A stretch of 64,000 bases of DNA from Latrodectus hesperus (taxonomy: Eukaryota > Arthropoda > Arachnida > Araneae > Theridiidae), in contig CM075853.1 in NCBI GenBank assembly GCA_037975125.1, positions 73,138,109 to 73,202,108 of the forward strand, written 5' to 3'. Shown here in pieces: positions 50,256-61,319 of this stretch (the stretch's first letter is position 1; each line of letters starts with the position of its first letter). The notes under the pieces are model-generated. The model was not told the origin of the DNA. It made no database searches and was given only the letters and a program-made list of their open reading frames with translations. Position numbers and translations under genes: made by a program.

Positions 50256-52654
50256 CATTTTAAAATAAAAATACTAAAATTCATAAGTTTTATGTTAGGA
50301 ATTTCTTTTGTCGATATTTTTTTCTTCAATTTTATACATTTCGTATAAGCTGATAAAATTAAAATATGCAATGCTAATAAATGGAAACCTATTTCTTTAT
50401 ATTAAGAGAATTGCAGTTTTACAAGCAAAAAAACCAGATGTACCGAAATTAGCTATCAAGAGCTTATCTCTATTCTTGATTTATGTCGAACAAGCAGTTA
50501 ATGATCTTCAACATAAAATTTCTGGTATTTAACATCTGTTTGATTAGTGGTTCTGTAGATTTAGTGAATGTTTGTAATGAGATTCATAATCTGCTTTAAA
50601 TAGGTCTTTGCTGAATCGGTCATCCTGAGCAAAAAGTGATAAGGTTTTTTTTTCTTCTAGAGGAGCAAATATCATTCACTTATTAACTAATCCATCAATC
50701 ACTGTTTGACTTGATTATGTTTATCACTTAAAACGAAATTTAATTTACTAATGAATGACTAACTTTCATTGCAGTGAATTTTGCTTAATGCTGAGTTATC
50801 ATGTAATGAAATTTGAAATGAAAAAAATATATTTGTTTTGAATATTAGATATTGCAATAATTTAATTAACATTATAATACACAATTTTGTACATAGCAAT
50901 TAAGCAAAATTGCTTTATTGGGAAACGGAATAACTGTCTCAATATGAAAATTAGAAAATTTTACTACCAATACAATAACAAAACTTTAATGTAATTAAAA
51001 AGAATTACTTGATTATTTCTAGTATATAGTCATCGAAAACACTTGAGGCCTTAAGTCTATAGAGTGTTTTGATGATTCAAAAGAAGCATACTTACTTAGA
51101 ACGAAAAAAATGACAAATCTGCAAAGTACAAATTCCATAGAAAATAAATCTGACACGAGGTAGTCACAAGATAGAGACCAGTTTCTACTGGAATTATTCT
51201 CTTGATAACTTTTGTAAGTTAAATAAAATTATTGATATCATGTTAAAAGTGTCGATCAACACAAAGATCCCAATTAGCTGCAGTTGATATAATACAATTA
51301 AAAATCAAAGTTAGTATATATCAAAATTAGTGTACAAGGGAAAATTTGAGAAAATCATTATCAGTAAAACAAGATTTGTATTTTCATACTCCAAAAAGTT
51401 AATATTTATATCAACTACTTTTTATTCGAGTCTCTTCCAGCGATCAAAATTGCAGAACAAAGTTGCCTGGCCATATAAAGAATCATCGCAAATAAATCTC
51501 AATTAAGAAAAAATTATGTTTTTTTAAAAAAAAAAACGAAATTTATTTGCTAAGTTTTCAAATTTTTCAAACTATTATTTCTCTAAACAATAAACTTATT
51601 GAAACATTTTGAAACTTTTAACATTTAAATAACAAGGAAAAAAATAAAAAATGATACAACCGAGATTTGGTTTTAACAAAACCAATGGCTAAATCTTCTA
51701 AGGTCTTTAAAAAAAGGAATAATGAAATATTACTAATAATTATAGCATGAGTTGAATTTAACTCTTAATTTGATTCTATTATCAACTATTCAATTACAAT
51801 TTTAACTAAAATATTATATAACAATTTTAACTATGTTATCGAAATTTTTTTCTAAATATATATTCATCAAAGAATAGCTAATTTTTGAAATGCTATATTT
51901 TAATTTATGTACATGTAATTAATTAAAAGTGATAAAAAATAATCATAACATTATTCCCGGTAAGTAGTGGTGAAAAGCTGTCTTTTCTCATAAAATAATT
52001 TCTCTAATACATTAAAGGATATAGATTTTAAGTGTAAGGATATAAATGAGACATTTAGATAAAATATTTTGGTGTTATAAAAACATTAATAGCTTAGTAA
52101 ATAAAATACTGTTTTAGGAAAGAAATTAATGTAATAAAGAATATTTTATAAATTTATATGTTAGTAATATATTAATTATTAATATGTTAATGAATAAATT
52201 AATATGTAATTAATATATATGAGTGAAAAAAGTTTTTTTCCATTTATATTATATACACTTATTTAAAATACTATTTATAATGATATAATATAATTCTACA
52301 GTTGTGTAATTTGAAATTTTATTACTTCAATATATTTCTCATAAATTTAAACAAGAAATGAAACAAGTAAGGAAACCTCAAGTTAATTAAAGCATGGTAT
52401 AGTCTTAGATTGACACAAATTAATTTTACTGCTTTAGAAATTTATTTTTCTAACAATCATAAAACGAGTAAAAAGATATTACATTACGCTATTGAATTTA
52501 AATATTTTTATAGGTAAATAAATGTATATTAATGTATAGAAATTCTAAAAAAATCAATAAAAATTTCATAATTAAAAAATAATCTTCTGATTACTCATTA
52601 CATATCATTTGAAAGCTACAAAGAGTTAAGGGAGAGTTTGGTTGACTTCATACA
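49002..52654. other. Intergenic AT-rich DNA
   Basis: No gene. Contains a short (GA)n run at about 49857-49874 and the (TA)n array at 50207. The 74-codon frame at 50308-50532 has no family motif. Confidence 0.5.
50207..50253. repeat. (TA)n microsatellite
   Basis: About 47 bp of uninterrupted AT dinucleotides. Confidence 0.95.
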
Positions 52655-52656
52655 TA

Positions 52657-54306
52657 CAGTGAGTGTAAAAAGTATTCGTACATTACGACTATTGATTTAA
52701 AAGAGATCCGTTCATAAAAATTATAAACATAAATTCCATTTTAATTATTAATAAATACATAATAGAACATATTTTCACTAGTTTCATGTGAAATTTACAC
52801 AAAAATAATTTTATACATGAATAAATACTTACAAAATTGTAACAATCTAACATCTTGTGGTGTAAAAAGTATTCGTACACTAAAAGAAATGCAAATTTTT
52901 TTAATTATATATTGTGATTGTTTTAGCCATTAAGATGTAGTTAATTGCCGTCATCTTGTAAGTTACTTAAAAGGTTCTTCAGTGGAAATTTTAATGTAGT
53001 GAGAAACTAGAAATTCTGTAATGGGTCGTAAAAGTAAAGAGACAAGTGTTTCCGAAAGAGAACTGATTTTAAAGATCCGTAAAAATGGTAAATCGTACAA
53101 CAAAATTTCTGATCTGGTTGGTAGACCACGTTCAACTGTGCTGTCAATCATAAAAAAGTTTGCTGCCACTCTAACGGTTCAAAACAGTTCTCGTACTGGG
53201 CGACCATGTCTATTGACATCATCCGACAGACGGTTTCTGGTACATTCATTAAAGAAGGATGTCAAAATAAGTGCTCCTACATTAACATCAGAACTAAAGA
53301 ACATGGGAACAGCAGTCTCTGTAAGTACTGTTCGAAATGCATGCAGAAATGAAGGTTTCCATGGCCGTGTTGCGAGACGAAAATTCTTTGTCAGTGAGAA
53401 GAATCGGAAGCTGCGATTGTCTTTCGCCAAGCAATTCGTTATGAAAGTCCAGATTTCTGGAAAAAGATTATCTTTACAGACGAAAGTAAATACGACATAT
53501 TTGGATCGGACGGGAGACGAATGGTATGGAGAAAGCGCAATACAGAAATGCATCCTAAGAATTTAGTTCCAACAGTGAAACATGGGAGTGGAAGTCTACT
53601 TGTTAGAAGGTGTATGAGTGCTTCTGGGGTGGGCAAATTAGTCTTTATTAAAGGCATTATGAATCATCAACTTTATATTGACATTTTGAACAATAATTTA
53701 GAACCTAGTGCAACAAAAATGGGCTTGAATAGTTATTAAGTTTTCATGCATGATAACGACCCCAAGCACACAGCCCTAAACACAAGGCTCTGCATACTAT
53801 ATAAAACCCCAAAGTTCATGAAATTTCCTCCTCAGTCGCCGGACCTCAACCCTATCGAGAATTTATGGGACGTTCTTGATAAAAATATTAGATCCAGACA
53901 TATTTCTAATAAAAATGATTTGGAATCAGCTCTTAATCAAGAATGGGACGCCATATCTAGCTCAATAACAGCAAAATTGGAGGAATCGATGCCAAAGAGA
54001 CTCAAGGCAGTTATTCGAGCCAAATGATATCCTACAAATTATTAGCTGTAATATTATAATTGTGTTGACCAATATATGCCTGATGTACGAATACTTTTTA
54101 CACCACAAAATGTTGGATTGTTTCAGTTTTGTAAATATTTATTCATGTATAAAATTATTTTTGTGTAATTTCACATGAAACCAGTGAAAATATGTTCTAT
54201 TATATATTTATAATAAATTAAAATGAAATTTATGTTTATATTTTTTTATGAACGGATCTCTTATAAATCAATTGTCGTACTGTACGAATACTTTTTACAC
54301 TCACTG
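52657..54306 (+). mobile_element. Tc1-like element with 222-bp terminal inverted repeats (1650 bp)
   Basis: Ends begin CAGTGAGTGTAAAAAGTATT plus CGTAC and are bordered by TA (52655-52656, 54307-54308). The inverted repeats run 52657-52878 and 54085-54306. They stay closely alike over their whole length, and each contains an inner copy of TGTAAAAAGTATTCGTAC (IR/DR design). The well-kept repeats suggest a younger insertion than the other DNA transposons here. Confidence 0.95.
53021..54027 (+). pseudogene. Tc1-like (DD34E) transposase, one frameshift and one stop
   Basis: ATG 53021 begins MGRKSKETSVSERELILKIR. Two helix-turn-helix parts follow: GKSYNKISDLVGRPRSTVLS, and SVSTVRNACRNEGFHGRVAR. 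A one-base shift near 53445 moves the frame, after which FTDESKYDIF gives the first catalytic Asp. HDNDPKHTA (from about 53749) gives the second, and SPDLNPIENLW the Glu, 34 residues later. A TAA at 53737-53739 sits just before the second Asp. The protein then runs to TGA 54025-54027, ending in MPKRLKAVIRAK. All three catalytic residues are preserved. The 54-kb end is therefore nearly intact but non-functional as written. Confidence 0.92.
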
Positions 54307-54308
54307 TA

Positions 54309-56098
54309 ACTTGAAATGAATTTTCTGCTTGGAAAGCTCTTTCTACTTTCCTTAATATTTTATCTTATTGTACATTGTTATCACGTTTCACTAAATCAGA
54401 TTAACTGACAAACTCACCTGACGTATCTCACACACAATTCGATGACGTAATAAAATACTTTATTAAGTTTACCTGACTTTGATAGAAAAATCCAACGTGA
54501 AGAATATTTTAAAACTATACACTGAAAAAACAAAAATTGAAGGCTAAAATAAAACAGCATATCTCGAAGTTTTTAAAAGACATTTATGATTTTGTACTTT
54601 ATTTATATTAATGTTTAATATAACAATGTTTGTAGCAATCCTTTTTAAAACAATCAATTTGTTGTTCAAATAATTACCAAGATTACTTCGCTGCAAAAGT
54701 GAACAATATTTTAACAAAAAAAAAATACATATGAGTTAGAGATCCATAAGGCAATAATAAAACATTTATATATTCCTTAGTAGATAACTAAAATATAAAG
54801 TAAAAACCACTTGTATAGCATTCTTTATTCCAGACTAAATTTTTTGCTGCAGAGGAAATGTTAATTCAATATTTCTAAATTAAAGTAACTATATAGTGAG
54901 TGTGAAGTGAAAAAAATTTATATGCCAAGTTCTAATACTCAATCAATTGTAACATAATCAACAAAATTTTATTTATTTCTCCTTCAATTAGTTTAATTGA
55001 TTTTTGCCATTATTGATCTTGTATTAAGTTTAACATTTTAAACCCTTCTTACAAAATTTTTATTGAAGAAAAAAAGTAATGTTCACTAAAAATAATAATT
55101 TAAATAAACTATATTAACTCAAAATAATATACATCAATGAATAATATTATATATAGTAACAATTTTTGAAGTAAATATGGTCACTTTTTTACTTTACAAA
55201 TTGTTTTTCTTTGATCAAGTAAGAAAATGCTAAATTTTTCTAAAATAGAGACAATAATATAAAAAAATAAATTATTAAATTTCTAATATAATCACTAGCG
55301 TATAGTATGCATTTCAGAAAATATTCCATTACTTAGAATGTTTTTTGCTAATGTACTCAAAATTATAATTATGCTATGCTGATTTTAACGATAAGTAATT
55401 CCCATAATAATATAAACATTATTAAGAAATTGGTATATTTCTTGTAAAAAGGAATGATATTGTACATACTGTTGTTTGCAAGAGTGATACAGTCAATATC
55501 ATGACAATGTATTTTTTAGAAAATCTATTGTAGTAAAATGTTATAGAGAGATTAATTGTAATTATAAAATAATGAAATATTGACTTGACATGAGTTTTTG
55601 CGAACCCATATTTGAAGCTTATTTATAGAAACTTGAAGACAGTTATGCTATAGTAGATGTGAGTAGTACAATGTCGGTAAGGCATTCAACGAAATTTTAA
55701 GAAACGCCTAAAAATGTGCCTTGGTACTAGCGAAATTAAGATATAGTAATCATAAATTATGTGCTTACATGAGAGAACACAAAATATTTACAATACTATT
55801 TAGGGAGAAGCAATATTTCACAAAACATAATTTCTATCTTAGTTTGTGTGACTGGTATTAATTATTTGGGAATGAAAAATCCTTACTACTTTAAGATGTT
55901 TTCAGCCTAATGAAGAAAAGTTTAATTCCTAGTTAAAAGGCTTTATGATCATCAATTGTGTAAAATAAGGACTCGTAAAATTATTTATTACACTTTTCTT
56001 AACAGACAACGAATTAGGCAGCATTTTTGACAACGAATGCTTCGATAATCTATTTGTATAGCTTTAAGTTTCACGTGAAAAATAAATGAAATAAAATA
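54309..56098. other. Intergenic AT-rich DNA
   Basis: No supported feature. Confidence 0.5.
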
Positions 56099-56364
56099 AG
56101 CTTCTGCAGGAAGCCATTGAACGTACTTTATTCAATAGCAATGACGTAAATTACCTCACTAGAATATCAACGTATGAGAACCTCGAAGCATCCGGTGCCC
56201 GAGGAGGACCACCAAGATGGCTCGTTGACACTGAAAATGACCTCAAGATACTGAAAGTTAGGAACTGGCAAAGTGTCGCTCTGAACAGATTAGACTGGAA
56301 AAGGCGTGCTGTAGAGGCAGCTAAGACCTGCAATAGGTTGTTACGCTGTTAAAGAAGAAGAATA
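56099..56364 (+). pseudogene. 3' end of a second RTE-type retrotransposon (5'-truncated)
   Basis: An open frame from about 56099 to TAA 56350-56352 encodes GGPPRWLVDTENDLKILKVR, then WQSVALNRLDWKRR and TCNRLLRC. It aligns by pattern to the end of the 32-kb element (RGRPPTRWLDDVEKDL...WRAVAANRVSWKK...CNRLLSL). The stop is followed by AAGAAGAAGAAT, the same kind of tail. The sequence is divergent enough to be another subfamily or an old copy. Confidence 0.8.
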
Positions 56365-59284
56365 ATGATCTAAATTACAAGTATATTGCCAATTTGTTTT
56401 CACATTCTATTATGTAATATTTTCTTGAAAATTTTAAAATGAAAGGAAAAAAATGAGATCTTACCAAGATGGTAAAACTGAAATGAAAAGTTTACAAATA
56501 AACATGCTCAATAAATATTATCAAATATTTTGGTTTTTCCAACAGAAAATATTCAGAGGTAATGAACAACCAACGAAGTTTTTCTGGAAAGAAAAACCGA
56601 TTCATAATAATATTAGTAAAGAATAATGAATTAATTTACATGATTTTGCTTTATTTTTTATTTAAAATTTCTTAAAACAAAATCTCAAGCTGTTTTTTAC
56701 CTGTGGAATATTTTCCTGCAAATTTTAAAGCTTACAATGAAGGCAATGAAATAGCATCCCACCAAGATATTAAAATAAACTCAAAAAATTTGGACTGGAA
56801 ACATGCTCAGTAAATAGCATACAACATTTTTGTCATTCTAATAAAAATGATTCAAAGATATTGAACGTTTGAAGAAGTATCTTTGAGAAAAAATTTCAAT
56901 TTATAAGATTAATTAAAAATAATGAATAAATTACTATTCTTTTTTCTTCTTTTTCATTTTTGGCTCAAGTTTTCGTAAAATAAAATCCTTAGCTGCGTTA
57001 CATATTTGAATTTTGTTTTGCAAGATAAATTTAATCAATCCTATTTGTGATAAAATACTGTAAGATAAAAATGGATATTTTTTCGGTTTAACAACCAGAA
57101 TACATATGTCTCACTTAAAAAAATCTCACAGGTACGTAAGCAATAATACGATATTTTTTCCGGTTATTTATTATCTTTACGATGTTATAGTAATCCCAAT
57201 TTTATTGCTAAAAAAATAATTGCATCTTATCTTCGCCTATTGACAATATCGTTGCAACAATTGGGATTAATATTCTTTCTATTATCCGGATAATGTTTTA
57301 AAAAATCCATTCTGAAGAAGTATTTACTAGACATTATCAATTGAAGTGCACAAAAGATTTATCCAATTACATAAATCCAAAATAGAGAATATCTTAACTT
57401 TTTTTTTTATAAAAACCGACGTTGATCATATTGTAACTCTAATGCTACATAAATATATAAATGACAACGAGTACTTAATTGAATTACTTACAGAATTTGC
57501 TGGTATTGTTAAGAATACTTTATTTTGATTTTATTAGTAACGCACCTTTCATTAAGCACATTTTTATCAACATGCATTTTGTCACCGTTTTCTTGATACA
57601 TCCTGAAAGTGTTTTTTTACTAGACATTTAGCAAAACTCGAAGTGATCTTTTTTTTCGTTTATCAGTCCTTTAGTCTCTTTTGACAATGGAAAACCAAAT
57701 TCTTATCTATTTTATACTCGGGGTTTTTCTTTTCATTCAGAATATTTAAGGCAAACTAGAAAATATGGTAGTATCCAGGTACATATTTTGAGTGTCCAAA
57801 ATATACATATCAATGAATTTCAGTGAATTTATATTTTTTTAAGGATTATTTCTTAATAAATTAATAATCTGTAAGCAAATAAGGAACATATTAGTTATAT
57901 GAGCTTATTTATTAAGAACTATTGAAAATTTATGAATATTTATAATATTTTATTTTTAAAATAAAAATAATAGACTTTTGTATATCAAATACAATCACTT
58001 AATAGAATAATAATTTGGCAAAAAGTTAAAATGTGCTGCAGTTTCAATATTTCAGAGAATTTTACATGTCAAACTAAGCAATTGCTTTCACGATTGTTTT
58101 TTTTAGATAAAAGGTTTATATTTTAAACTAAAAACTTCATAATTCTAGAAATTTTTACAAAAAGTTTTTGCAAGCATATAATTCTTAAGAATTTATAACT
58201 TTTATGATACAGTTAAATTACTGAGTTATTTATTATCGGTTAGTTAAAGTAATGATGCCTTGAAGGAATAAATTTAAACTAGAATGTAAGCTTTTTATGT
58301 TATGATGTTTGAAGCTTGCAAAAAGCTCTTCAAAAAGGTTAAACTATTTTAAAATAAAATTTTTGAGAAAATTGTAAGAAAATTAATAAAACTTTATACA
58401 TAATAATGATTAAGTTTTTTAAAACTTGAAACAGTTATCAACTAAGTCACTATTTATAGATATTATATCAGTTATTTTAGTTTTAATTGCAGAAATCATT
58501 AACTAGAAAGAAAGATTATAATATTTTTGCTTTTCTTCGAAGATACTAATTTTTAATAATTTTGGTTGGTTAAATTTAATGTACATAAAGCAATAAGTAA
58601 AAAGAGAGTTGTTAAATTTGATATAAAAAGTATATTTTGCGTGACAGAGCTTTTACTCTTTGTATACTAAAATAATATCGTAAATAAAAGATTTCTTGTG
58701 CAAAGTATTATTCAATAAAAACTGCTTAGTATTTTAATAAGAGTCAGTAATATAAGTTACAGCAAAGTGCTAAAATTAAAATTTGATTAAACAAATTGTC
58801 GCTGTAAGAACAAAAATTTAAATGATTTTACAAATAACTCTTGTAACTATTTTCAACATATATTCCATGTTACCAAAATTGCGTGTAATTATTTAAAAAA
58901 TAATACCTCTAGTTTCATGCCTTTTTTTGTAAAAGATTAATTTCATTATATAAGTTGGGCTAATAATATATACTTCCTTCACATTCAATAATAAAATAGG
59001 TTTCGTATTTCTTTGATGTATTATATGGTGTTTTGTGTTTATCTATCTGGTGAGAAGCGATTATTAGGATATTTCCAAATTTCAATTTTTGAATATTCAG
59101 TATGATTTAACTACCTGGAAAAAGAAAATAGAAATGTTTTTATTACTTTTCTGTTATCATAAGAGTGCTGCATAATATTTCCGTAGCCAAACGATTTTCT
59201 TGCAAAGAATATGTCACTTTTACTTTAGTTATCAGCAACCACATCTGTAGTTTTATCGTAAGTGAAAAAAATGTAAGCTTACCA
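56365..59284. other. Intergenic AT-rich DNA
   Basis: No gene or recognised element. The 60-codon frame at 57346-57528 has no motif. Confidence 0.5.
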
Positions 59285-59545
59285 TAGAGAGATCACCATA
59301 GCTTAATGATATGATCACTGTATTTAGGAGTAGGAGGGGGTTATTTGGAGTTCGAACTCAACGGCAGCTGAAAGAGGGCTGGGTTTTATTTGCTGTATCC
59401 ATATCCATTGGAATCAGTACTTGGGATTCTTTCGAGATACTTTCCACGTGATGAAAGAATACGATCCATTATTTATGGAAAGTTCTCCTGAAAAGCAATA
59501 ATGCAATGTCGACCTGTAAGACAGCTTGCCCAATATGAGGTGTCA
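59285..59545 (+). repeat. SINE-like unit with tRNA-type promoter boxes
   Basis: TAGCTTAATGATATGATC (from 59300) resembles an A box, and GAGTTCGAACTC (59348-59359) a B box, 50 bp downstream. A GC-richer body of about 180 bp follows, then AT-rich DNA. No clear flanking duplication, so its ends are approximate. Confidence 0.5.
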
Positions 59546-60326
59546 AAATTAATCAACAGAGTTTTATTTTTTTATTTAATAATATTTCTTTTGAACTTAA
59601 TTCAACTTTGTAATTTTAACAAATCTTTCTATGTTTCAGTTGCATGAATAAAAGTTCTTTTACCTATGCTGGACATTGTAGTCAGAATGCAATGTTATAT
59701 TTTTGTAGATATGAAATCATAAAAATAAACTAATTTTTTTTAGCAATAACAAAAGGTTTGAGAATTAATTATGCTAGTTAAGCTATATACGGATATATTC
59801 ATAATTATTATTTTATCATTATTGTATCATTTTTGTTTAGTATGCTTATATATTTCTGATTCCAAAATTAATTTTTCTAATAATGACATGAAACAAAAGA
59901 ATATTATACAATTGAACTTTAAAAGGTGTTTTTTGGCGTTATGAATGAAATCAGTTTTTATCTTTCAGTAGACATTCAAAACGATGTTATGTAGACAATG
60001 AATTTTAATATAATTTTTTAATAGTAATTATCTCAATCATTAAATAGTTATCAATTAAAAACAATGCGCATTATTTTCAAAAAGTAGCAAAACAAAAAAA
60101 TTACAATTTTTATTTTCACCGCAATATAATGAATGATAAACTCAAAAGAATAATTCTTATATTTGCTTTTACTGCTAAATAAATTAACAGCGAAAGCAAT
60201 TTATTTTTTGTATGTTTATATAAGAAATTTATGACTGTTGCAACTATTCTGAAAACATTGTGAAACAAAGCACGCATTTATAAAAATAGTATAAAATAAA
60301 TAATAATTTTTCACCAGATTTAAGTT
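59546..60326. other. Intergenic AT-rich DNA
   Basis: No supported feature. Confidence 0.5.
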
Positions 60327-60457
<131 letters not shown>

Positions 60458-60469
60458 CAAGTGTTAACT

Positions 60470-61225
60470 TCTTTAGGGGCCTTGGGATGAATGCCACTGT
60501 ATTCCAAGTGAAGTTCTTGCCATTATTGATTGTCTCTTATTAAATATTAGAAAAGGCTACCATGGGAAGCGGATTCTAATATGTAGTGACAGTCAAGCTG
60601 CCTTATAGGCCATTAATTGTTTCCAAGTCAAAGCTAGGATTGTCCTGAAATGTAGAAACCTTCTTAAGGAACTGGCAACCAATAATAAGGTTTCCCTTTT
60701 TGGGGTGTCAGGACACATGGGGACTGAAGGTAATGAAAAGGTGGATGAACTGGCAAATCAGGGTTCGTCTTCTAACCCTATTAGAGCGAAACCTTTTTGT
60801 GGCATCATCATGAAGATCATAAAGGTTACCCTACTCAAGTGGGAAAAGCAGAAGATGAATAAATCTTGGTTTAACACTTCTGGTCAAAAGCACGCCAAAA
60901 GTATGATACCTAGATCATCGGCGAATGTTGCCTCTGGAATTCTTAGTTGTTCTAGGGCGAAGATGCGTACCATCGTAGGCTTCATCACTGGACACTATCA
61001 TTGCAGGAAACACTCCATACTATGGGACTCGTTCAAGACCCTAATTATAGGAAATGACTTAAGGGTAATGAGTCGGTGTATCACATCATTTTTGAGTGTG
61101 ATGCTCTAGCCTCCATTTGTTTTAATACTTTAGGAATCATTAATTCTAAAGAGTTACATATTAGCTCCATAAAGGATTTATCTGACTTTATAAATAAAGT
61201 GGGCGAACCAATTTATTGGAACTAA
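60470..61225 (+). pseudogene. RNase H and C-terminal tail of a non-LTR retrotransposon (5'-truncated)
   Basis: Reading frames carry the end of a LINE polyprotein with an RNase H domain. ATVFQ (one frame) is followed after a shift by SEVLAIIDCLLLN (catalytic Glu), ICSDSQAAL (Asp), then a TAG at 60606-60608. FGVSGHMGTEGNEKVDELAN (VPGH.G..GNE.AD.LA pattern) comes next. Then come MRTIVGFITGHYHCRKHSIL and, after a second shift near 61070, VYHIIFECDAL (the CCHC-like VEH.LFEC motif), ending WN and TAA 61223-61225. Jockey/I-group elements from arthropods have this order. Reverse transcriptase and endonuclease are missing. Confidence 0.85.
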
Positions 61226-61319
61226 GAGTTCATGGGCTTGAGGCTATGGCACAAAATGCTATCGAGCAGAGGTGCCCAGTACCGTGCAAGCCCATTAAGA
61301 AGAAGAAAAAAAGAAGAAT
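60470..61319 (+). mobile_element. 5'-truncated RNase H-bearing LINE copy
   Basis: The element starts within 20 bp of the (TA)n array and ends in an AAG-rich tail (AAGAAGAAGAAAAAAAGAAG) after a short GC-richer 3' UTR. No target duplication is clear, because the left flank is simple repeat. Confidence 0.75.
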
